Positions 56,219 to 64,000 of a stretch of DNA of 64,000 bases are shown in pieces (position 1 is the stretch's first letter; each line of letters begins with the position of its first letter). Under the pieces are notes generated by a model that was not told where the DNA came from, ran no database searches, and saw only the letters and a list, made by a program, of their open reading frames with translations. The stretch is from positions 310,001 through 374,000 of the forward strand of contig JAPMXV010000056.1 of assembly GCA_026936335.1 (NCBI GenBank), read 5' to 3'. A program made the position numbers and the translations under genes. This DNA comes from Mantamonas sphyraenae. Lineage: Eukaryota > CRuMs > Mantamonadidae.

Positions 56219-57453
56219 ATGGTTTCTGACCAGGTCCAAGGTCTGCTGGGCGCCCTCATCGCCATCGTCTGCTTCGGCTCCAACTACGTGTTCATCAAGG
56301 GCCGGCCTGTCGGCGATGGCATCATTGTGCAGTGGGCCATGGCCAACGGCATCCTCCTTACGGGTCTTGTGGCCACCATTGCCAGTGGCACCTTTGTCTT
56401 TGAGCTTTCCGGCCTTCTCGGAGGCGCCCTGTGGGCATGCGGCAACGCAATGGTCCCGCTCATCATCCGCTACATTGGCCTGGGCCTGGGCCTGCTTCTC
56501 TGGAGCGGCTCCAACCTCATTATGGGTTGGGCTGCAGGCCGCTTTGGCTTCTTTGGCATCCCCATTGTGAGTGGAGTCTGTGGGCGCCTTGTTCCCGGCA
56601 CGATTCCCCCATTTCCCGCTCCTGCAGCAAGGTTCCCACGCTCACACGCGTACGCACTCCCCTGATCACCCCAACTTTGTCCGTCCGCACTCAACTCGTA
56701 CCCAATGACCTCGTGGGCACCCTGTAGAAACCACTCGACCTGCCCGTGCTCAACTACATTGGTGCGGCGACGGGCCTTGTGTCGCTCGTCGTCTACTTTT
56801 TCATCAAGCCCACCGTCAGTGACGAGACCCTCACCGTGGAGGGCGGCAGCGAGTTTGCTCGCATCGGCACCAACGTCGAACAGGACTTGATCCGCCAGTC
56901 CATCACACAGGATCAAAGCATCCAGGCTGGCTACTCGCTGAAGAATGCAGAGGATGCAGCTCGACACCGCCGCCTGATGGGCATCGGCATGGCCATGCTG
57001 GCCGGCGGCGTGTTTTACGGCTTTTGCATGATCCCTTTCCAGCTGTGGTACGAGACCAAAGGCCAGGCTCAAGGTGTGCCTCCTGTGGCCTTTGCCTTTT
57101 GCCACTTTACAGGCATCTGGCTCCTCAGCACCCTCCTCATGGTCGTGTACATCGCCCTCCGTCGCAACCAGCCTACTGTGTATTCCAGCACCTTGCTGCC
57201 TGGATTTGTCAGCGGCGCCGTCTGGGGAATTGCTCAGGCCTCATGGTTTGTCACCAACGCCCACCTCAACATGGATGTCGGCTACCCGCTGGTCACCATC
57301 GGACCCTGCATCGTCTCCTCCATGTGGAGCATTTTCTACTACAAGGAGATCCAAGGAAAGCACAACCTGTCCGTTCTGGCCGCCGGCATGTTGCTCAACG
57401 TGGCCTGCATCGTCTTGACGCTGCTCAGCAAAATTGGCACCTCTGGTCTCTGA
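56219..57453 (+). CDS. TMEM144-like multi-pass membrane transporter
   Basis: Drug/metabolite-transporter-fold protein of the TMEM144 family (putative carbohydrate or solute transporter). Exons 56219-56566 and 56728-57453, 357 residues, about ten helices. N-terminus VQGLLGALIAIVCFGSNYVF with FIKGRPVGDGIIVQW, then GNAMVPLIIRYIGLGLGLLL, NLIMGWAAGRFGFFG. The central loop (about 140-195) is hydrophilic. The second half begins GIGMAMLAGGVFYGFCMIPF and ends IQGKHNLSVLAAGMLLNVAC. The family is eukaryote-wide but patchy, with strong representation in amoebae. Substrate unknown. Confidence 0.88.
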
Positions 57454-57522
57454 GGAGAAGGAGGAGGAGGAGGAGGAGAAGAAGGAGCATCTCAACAATG
57501 ACTGTACATTCTACTTTCCCGT

Positions 57523-59395
57523 TTACGCCTCATCTCCCTCGTCTTCCAGCAGTTCATCACCAAAGCGTGCGAGGGCGTCCAGTTCACGCTCTGCTTCACC
57601 CGATCCGCCGGCCTCGGCTGCTGCGCGTGCCTGCGCTGTGCCGCCCATACCCATGCGCTCGTACTGACGCAGCGTTGCCAGCACAGTGTTGCGCTCTTGC
57701 TGCACGTTGCGCAGCTGCAGTTCCTTCTGAGCAAGCCGTTCTTCCAAGTACTCTGTCTTTGCGCGTTCCTCTGCACTCGCATCCATCTTGCGTCGCTCCA
57801 TGTCTCGCTCCAAAGTGCGTGCGTTGATTGTGGCCTTTGTCAGCTCCTTCTTCAGTTCAGCGTTCTCCAGCCTCAGTTTGCGCTCGCGCTCCTCGGCCTC
57901 ATCGCTCTGCTCTCGGGCAAGTTCTGCCAGCGCCTCACGGTGAATGCGTCGCTCTTCCTCCAACTGTGCGTACACCTCGTCCATACGCTCGCGGTGTTTC
58001 TTGTTCTCCTTTCCGCTGCTTTCGTGGATCAGCTTCAAGCGCTCCACTTCGCTGCGTTTGGATCCCAGTTCCCGCTTCAGCTCGCCAATCTCCTCCTTGT
58101 ACGCTTCCAGCTGCTTGGCAACACTGTTGCGTACAGCTTCCACTTGCGACTGAGTCTGGTTCTGCTCCTGCGACCGCTGTGCCAGCAGCATATCCCGCTC
58201 TCCCCGCAGCCGCTCCACTTCTGTTCGCAGCAAGCGAGTCATGCGACCGTGTCCGGCACCACCTTCGTTGTCATCGCTTTCGTCGCCACTTCCGCTGCCG
58301 CCCTGCTGGCCGCGCTTTGCCTGTTCGACTACCTTGCGCTTCCACATGCCGTCCAGCACACGCAGCCGGCTTTGCATGAACGACAGCCGCTCGACGTATG
58401 TCGACACCGTCACCATGCCTTCCTTCAGCTGCGCTTCCACTGTTCGCAGACCTGCCTCGCGTCGCTGGATGGCCACCATGGCCTGGCGCACGAGTTGCTT
58501 TTCGCGGTGCGCCTGGGTCGTCGCCTGCTCTTGCGAAAGCTCCAACTTGGCCACCTGCGTCTTGAGTTTCTTGCTCACGCTGCATTCCAGTTCCAATTCG
58601 GCCTGCAGACCGACTGCAGTCTGGTGTAGCACCTCGCGTGTGGCTTCCAGCGTCGTGATTTCCTGTGCGGCTTCACCCAGCCTTCCCGTCAGCTCGTCCA
58701 CCTTGTTGCGCAGGGTCAACTCGTCTGTCTTGTGTGCAACCATGAGTTCAAAGACCTTTTCGCGCCAGCGTGTCACCAGTCGCTCCTCTGTTTCTGCCTT
58801 GCTCACGCCATCCTGGCGCGCGGCGGCAATGTCGCCCTCCTGCACACGAAGGATCTGCTGCAGTGCCTCGGTGCGTGTCTTGAGCAGATCCACCTGCGTT
58901 TGAAGCGCTTCCTTCTCCTCTTGCAACTTGTCGACCTGTGCCGCACTCAGCAGCGCCTCCGAGCCCGTCGTCTTGGTCGAGTTGGGGAAGTACGCCTTGA
59001 AGTTGTTGACCAGGCGTCGCTCCTCCTCCAGCTGTGTCTCAAGCTGCTTGATCTGCTCCTGCAGGTCCTTTTGTACCGCAGCGGCCTCCATCTGCACGGA
59101 CTCCACCTGCAGAGCGAGCTTTTCGTTGGCTCGCTTCACATCAAGCATCTCTGCTGTTGTCTTGCGTCCTTGCTCCCTGTGCTGCGACAGGCGTTCGTTG
59201 GCGTCTTTCAGTCGTCCTTGCAGCTCGTCCATCTGTTCTTGCATCTCTGCCATGCCAGCATCGTCCTGGTACACAACTTGCGGCTTGTCGTTCTCCTTGT
59301 CTCCCAAGTGTCTTGCCATCGACTCGAGCTGCTGCATGAGCTGCGCATTGGTTTGCTCCAGGGTACGCAGACGAGCGTCGTTTGCGTTCCACTGG

Positions 59396-59430
<35 letters not shown>

Positions 59431-62400
59431 TCCAGTGCTGGCCCGCAGCAGTTCGTTCAGCTGCGCCTCCAGCCTCTCCATACGGGCGTTCTCCACCGAC
59501 GACGAGCTCATGGACATGCTTGGGAAAGTGTGTTGCTGTTGCTGCTGCTGCTGCTGTTGTTGCTGCTGCGCGTGCGCACGTTCTGTCATCTGCAGCTGCG
59601 TTTCCAGTTGTTGTGTCTTGCCCTTGGCTTGGATGAGTTCGATCTCCAGATCCCGGTTGCGTTGTTGCAGCGTCGCATTGTCCGTCTGAGCGGTGTTGAG
59701 GAGGGATTGCAAGTGTTGCACCTGCTGCTGCTCCATCCAGGAGTTTTGTTGCGGCTGCATCTGCGCTTGCGGAGCTGCCATGCTTTGGTTGGCCATGCCC
59801 GAGGCACTTGTTCGTGTGGAGCTGCTCTGCAGCTCTTGGGTCTCACGCTGCATGCGTTGCAAGCGTTCACGTGCAGCCTGAAGTTGCACCTGAGCGTCGC
59901 GCTGCACATCGTCCACAGTCTGCTCCAGCGACACCACCTGACGCTGCAGGCGCTTGATGTTTTGCTGGGCGGTGAACAGCTCGTTCTCCACCTCTTCCTT
60001 TTCCTCCACGGCAGCGCGCAACTTGTCCTTGGCCTCGCGCTTGGCCTTTTCCAGCTCTTTCGCCGGGACGGTGAGTTCATCTGCCACGAAGCTCAGTTCC
60101 TGCTGTTGCTGTTGATGCTGCTGTGTCTGTCTGTGCGTAGCAGCTTCGGCGGCTGCCTGTAGAGCCTGCTGCAGGCGTTCGACCTCAGCTTCGAGAGTCT
60201 CTTGCGTGCGCGTAGCCATCTTCTCGGCTGCTTCCAGTTCGCGCACACGCAAAGTCTTGTCCTGAACCTGTGCACTGAGCTCCATCACAGCCCGGCTTTT
60301 CTCCTCGCGCATGGTTTCCACCGTGCTGCGCATCTGCTCCCGCAGAGAATCTGCAAGTTCGGTCTTGGCCTCGGCCTCTTGCGACGCCTTGGCCAGACGC
60401 GCTTCGCTTGCTTCCAGTTCAGCTTGCAGAGTGTCTGAAGCGCGCTGCAGTGCCTCTTTCTCCCGCCTCTCGTCCTTGAGGTCATCCTGGGCCTCTGTGA
60501 GGTAAGTTCGCAGTTGCTCCAAGGTCTTTGTGTTCTCCTCAAACTGTTTGGACAGCGATTCGTGGTTGCGAGACAGCTCTTGGTAGCCGCGATCACCCTG
60601 ACTGAGGGTGGACTGCAACTGGTCGTTGGACTCCTCCAGTTTCGTGATCTTGTTGCGCGCCTTTGCCAGGTCCAGCGAGCGCTGCTCGAGCTCCTCTTGC
60701 ATGGTTTCCACCTGCTTGCTGGCCTGCAACTGCTCGGCGGATGCATCAGCCAGCTGGCTCTCCAAATTGCGGATGCGGTCGAGATCTTGCTTGACGGCGT
60801 ACTCGAGCTGCTGGTTGCGCGCACGAGTCTTTTGGTACAGTCCTGGGAGCTTCATGAGCTCGGCCTTTGTGCGCTGGAGGCCGTCTAGGGTTTGCGTCAC
60901 TTCGCGTTGCTTCTCTTGCAGCGCCTTGTTTGCGGTGAGCGCTTGGTCGAGCTGCTTGGCCAAGGAAGCGTTTTTGGCCTCCATGTCGGCGAGCTTCTGG
61001 CTGGTGCTCTCTGCATTGCCCTGGCTGACCTTGCGCTGCTCCACGAGGACGTTGAGTTGGGCCTGCAGACGCTTGAGCTCCTCCTCCTGGGCGGCACTCT
61101 GCAGTTGCAGCGTGTCTGCGCGCTTGCGCTGGGACACAGCCACCGTGCCGGACGAAGCCAGCTTGTGCACGTGGTCCTCCTGCTCCTCCTTGAGCTGTGC
61201 AATCTTGTCGCGCAGCTGCTTGGTCAGGGCAGGAAGCTTGACCAAGTGTGCGTGCTGGCCCTGTAGGGCATCGAGGGCCTCCTGTGTCTGAACACGGCGC
61301 TGCGTCTCGGCCGTCAGCTGCTCTTCGGTGGCATGCAGCTGGGTGGTGAGCGACTGAATGCGTTCCTCGAGCACGCGCTTGCCCTCCATGGTAGTGTGCA
61401 GCTGTTTGTTAACAATGGCAGTTTGCTCGCGCAGTACGTTGACCTGCTGGTCGAGGCTGTTTGCTCGCTGCAGCGAGGTGAGCATGTTGCTGCCCGTGCT
61501 CTCCAGCTGCTTTTGCGTCTCTTCGCGCTCCCTCATGAGGGCGTCCTTGCTGGTCTGCGCTTCTTCTTGCAGTTCGCGAAACTTTTTGAAGGCCATGCGC
61601 TGAAAGACCTCCATGCGGCGCACCTGGTCGCGAAGCTCGCGGTTCTCTTTGTCGTGGGTCGTGGTGGCCTCTTGCAGCCGTGCGTTTTCCGAGCGCAGCG
61701 AAAGCATCTCGTTCTGCTGCTTCTCGAGCTGGTCGAGCATTTCGAGCTGCTTCATCTTGCTCTTGTGAGCCTGTTCTGTGTGCTGGCGCATCTGTTGAAC
61801 CTGATCGAGCAGCTCCTCGTTGTCATTCTGCAGCTTGGCGAGCTGGGCCTGGGTCTGGGCAAGCTTCTGCTGCACAGAGACGGAAGAATCGACACTGAGG
61901 GAAAGGGAGTCGGCTGGGTGGGTGACGCTGGAGCTGGTGGAGGCGGTGGCCGGCTGGTTGCGCTGCCATTGCTTGCGCTTGCGCTTGGCGGTGGCCTGCA
62001 ACAGCTCTGGGTCCTGGGAAGGCTGTGGATCCTCGGGCGTGTTCGGGTACAAGGTTTTGATGTACTCGCTGCTGTCGTCGTCGTCATCGTCGTCATCATC
62101 ACCGTCGCGGCCATCTGTCTTGGAATCGTGCGGGCGACCCTCGTCGGACGGAGTGCTGGCCGGGGAAATGATGGGGTTGTGAGAGGAGGAGGAGGAAGAG
62201 GTGGAGGCGTTGGTGGGTTGGTTTTTGCCAGCAAGGGAGGTTGTGCTGGAGGAGGTGTCCTCGGGAGAGATGGACTGAACGGGTTGCGGCACGGTGTTCT
62301 CTTCAGGGCTTTGGTCGAGCTCGGAGGTGTGCTTGACGTCGTGGCGATCCGGCCTCGAAGCGGGCTGAGGCGTGCGAAGAGAGGGCCTGAGATCGCTGAC

Positions 62401-63278
62401 AGACGAGTCTGTGCTGGAAGAGCTTGCGGTGGAGGCGTGTGTGTCTGCGACGCGGTGGAGGGCGGAGGAAGAGGGAGGTGTGGCCGGGGGAGGTGAGGAT
62501 GCGACGGAGGACTCGTCGTCTGCTTGCATGAGGGCGACGACACGGCGCTCGTCGTCATCGACGGGTTGACCATCGAGAGAGTCGAGGTGTGTGAGGAGCG
62601 AGAGGACGAGATAGCGGTAGTTTGTAGAGTCGCAGACCGGATTGCCTGAAAGAGTGAGCTCTTGCAAGCCAGGGAGGTCCTGGAGGGCACCGAGCTGCTC
62701 GATATCGCTGATGTGGTTGTTTTGAAGGTCGAGGGTGCGGATGTTGGGTGCGCCCGAGAGGTCGCCGAGAGTTTCACTGGAGGTGCGGGGGAGAAAGCGT
62801 GTCAACGGATTTTGGCGCGTACAATTTGCGCGGGCTTGTGGCGCGGAAGGGCGTAGGCGGGCAACGGGAAGGTGGAAGGTGCTGGGCATTGGCAAAGAGG
62901 GGCACAGAGGGGCACTTGACACACACGAGGCATGGAGAGAGCGGATGGGCAGATTGGGGCGGTGTGGAGTGGGCGGGAAAGCACGGCGGCGGATTGGCGC
63001 GAAGGAGAGGCTGCGCGGTGTGGGTGGTCGTGCGGGCTGGTAAATGGGACGCACATTGCATTGTTGCCAAGGTAGAGCTCGGTGAGGCTGGGCATGTCGT
63101 CTGTGATGGAGAGGGTTGTGAAGCGGTTGGAGGCGAGGTTGAGCTTGGCGAGTTTGTCAAGAGGCGCCAAGTTTGCAATCTTGCTGATCTCGTTGGAGGA
63201 GAGGTTGAGGGAGGTGACGTTTGCATATTTTGTGCGGATCTCCGAGACCAGCACCTTTGTGATTTTCTGGATGGTCAT
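57523..63278 (-). CDS. Giant LRR/coiled-coil protein, centriolin/LRRCC1-like
   Basis: Exons 63055-63278 and 57523-62776, 1825 residues. The N-terminal 160 residues are SDS22-type leucine-rich repeats (VTSLNLSSNEISKIANL, KLAKLNLASNRF, SLTELYLGNNA, IRTLDLQNNHISDIEQL) with the LRR cap GNPVCDSTNYRYLVLSLLTH. A disordered Ser/Thr-rich segment follows (about 180-350). About 1400 residues of almost continuous coiled coil come next, with two poly-Gln runs from CAG repeats at about 59397-59432 and 59530-59575. It ends in an acidic tail. LRR followed by long coiled coil is the layout of the centrosomal proteins centriolin and LRRCC1 (VFL1 in Chlamydomonas). The adjacent cilium genes support a basal-body role, but orthology is not proven. 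Confidence 0.75.
59397..59575. repeat. Two CAG/CTG tracts encoding poly-Gln
   Basis: CTG-rich tracts (minus strand CAG) at about 59397-59432 and 59530-59575 inside the coiled-coil gene. They are the largest in-frame trinucleotide tracts in that gene and may vary in length between strains. Confidence 0.8.
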
Positions 63279-63336
63279 GGCCAGAGGTGCGGTTTTTGGG
63301 TTGGCGGAGAAAACGGCGCCAGCGCGCGAAAGTGAA
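63279..63336. promoter_or_regulatory. 58-bp divergent gap, LRR/coiled-coil gene / RP2
   Basis: Two putative cilium genes start 58 bp apart on opposite strands. No core promoter element or X-box-like RFX site was recognised by eye. Confidence 0.4.
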
Positions 63337-64000
63337 ATGGGATCGTGTCTGAGCAGTAGTAGTAGCAGTGGTCGTGGTGGTAGTAGCAGTGGTAGTGGTG
63401 GTAGTGGTGGCGGTGGCGGCGGTGGAGGAAGCAAAGCAGCGGCGGCAGCGGGCGGAGAAAAGAAGAAGGAGTACAGCTGGGACAAGCGGGAAAAGGCAGA
63501 TCCGGCGGACTACCGGTTCCGTGGGGAGGAGGGCAAGGAGCTGGTGAAGACGCCGAAGCAGCTGAAAGGGTACGAGTTTAAGCTGGAGTCGTGCAAGGAC
63601 TGCGACATCTTTCTGTGTGGGCAGGCGAGCGAAGTGTACGTGGACGATCTGGAGGATTGCCGCGTGTTTGTGGGCCCCGTGAGCGGGAGTGTGTTTGTGC
63701 GCAACAGCAAGCGGTGCGTAGTGGTTGCGTTCTGCCAGCAGCTGCGTACGCGAGACTGCGACGAGATCGATTTCGTGCTGTACAGTCAAACGCGGCCGTC
63801 GATCGAAACGTCGACGGGCCTGCGTTTCAGCTGCGTAGGCATGGAGCACCAGTACGGGGAGCTTGCGGGGCAGATGCGCAAGGCAAATTTGGACCCGTAT
63901 GCAAATCGGTGGTGGGACATCTACGACTTTAACCCGGAGAGCAACTCGTGGAAAGTGGTCGGGGAGAGTCCGGCGTTCAGCGGGTTTAGCAGCGAGTGTG
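63337..64000 (+). CDS. RP2: RP2 (XRP2), TBCC-domain ARL3 GTPase-activating protein (3' end beyond window)
   Basis: GAP for ARL3 that helps release lipidated cargo in the cilium. Open from ATG 63337 to the window end, at least 221 residues. The N-terminus MGSCLSSS fits N-myristoylation at Gly2 and acylation at Cys4, as in human RP2 (MGCFF). A Ser/Gly-rich (AGT/GGT repeat) linker follows, then the RP2 entry motif KKEYSWDKREKADPADYRF. The TBCC beta-helix has CKDCDIFLCGQASEVYVDDL, EDCRVFVGPVSGSVFVRN and FCQQLRTRDCDEIDFVLY. The catalytic arginine is expected in QQLRTRDC (the QxxR pattern, human QQFRVRDC). The ending seen (WWDIYDFNPESNSW) matches the human SNIHDFTP region; the C-terminal NDK-like domain is outside. 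Confidence 0.95.
   Translation, partial: MGSCLSSSSSSGRGGSSSGSGGSGGGGGGGGSKAAAAAGGEKKKEYSWDKREKADPADYRFRGEEGKELVKTPKQLKGYEFKLESCKDCDIFLCGQASEVYVDDLEDCRVFVGPVSGSVFVRNSKRCVVVAFCQQLRTRDCDEIDFVLYSQTRPSIETSTGLRFSCVGMEHQYGELAGQMRKANLDPYANRWWDIYDFNPESNSWKVVGESPAFSGFSSEC

Overview
This is nuclear DNA of a ciliated, unicellular eukaryote. Nearly every gene has orthologues across eukaryotes, about two thirds carry one to four short GT-AG introns, and genes are tightly packed on both strands. No rRNA, tRNA, CRISPR array or bacterial operon was seen. The DNA is GC-rich with many CA/GT microsatellites and Ser, Gln, Asp and Gly homopolymer tracts. IFT20, IFT25, RP2 and katanin p80 show that the cell builds cilia. 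cAMP-receptor-like GPCRs and a bacterial-type UDP-GlcNAc dehydratase argue against an animal or plant. I cannot name the species; a free-living flagellate or amoeboflagellate fits. Gene models were built by hand from reading frames, splice sites and family knowledge, so exon edges are predictions.

Layout. 1-5.7 kb (minus): VPS8 (CORVET; 3' end outside the window) and lysyl-tRNA synthetase. 5.8-9.9 kb (plus): an inosine/xanthosine triphosphatase-like enzyme and a Patched/Dispatched-type sterol-sensing-domain transporter. 10-14.5 kb: two cAMP-receptor-like GPCRs on either side of a DHHC palmitoyltransferase. 14.6-24.2 kb: a membrane-anchored methyltransferase-like protein, DDX41, a PseB/CapD-type sugar dehydratase and the nucleoporin Aladin. 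24.3-34.3 kb: a Myb/SANT-like nuclear protein, ILVBL/HACL2, F-actin capping protein beta, MED31 and katanin p80. 34.4-37.6 kb: a large ER-lumenal protein whose C-terminus is a complete TRAP-delta (SSR4) domain. 37.7-44.5 kb: kinesin-8, syntaxin-18 and TrmO. 44.3-49.1 kb: a large imperfect inverted duplication with two head-to-head GATA-finger genes, one of them frame-broken. 49.2-64 kb: CIA30/NDUFAF1, Pin1, a 5'-nucleotidase, an ankyrin-like protein, a GST-fold protein, IFT25, IFT20, a TMEM144-like transporter, a very long LRR/coiled-coil protein and RP2.

Themes. Most neighbours form divergent pairs with only 42-180 bp between start codons, alternating with convergent pairs whose stops are 45-200 bp apart. 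The last 9 kb is enriched in cilium genes. The most novel items are the TRAP-delta fusion, the inverted GATA duplication, a repeated acidic motif in the VPS8 N-terminus and the intron-bearing bacterial-type sugar dehydratase. Several conserved genes (lysyl-tRNA synthetase, DDX41, the Myb-like gene, possibly katanin p80) have single-site frame breaks in otherwise intact reading frames. These are most easily explained as sequence errors, but they should be checked.
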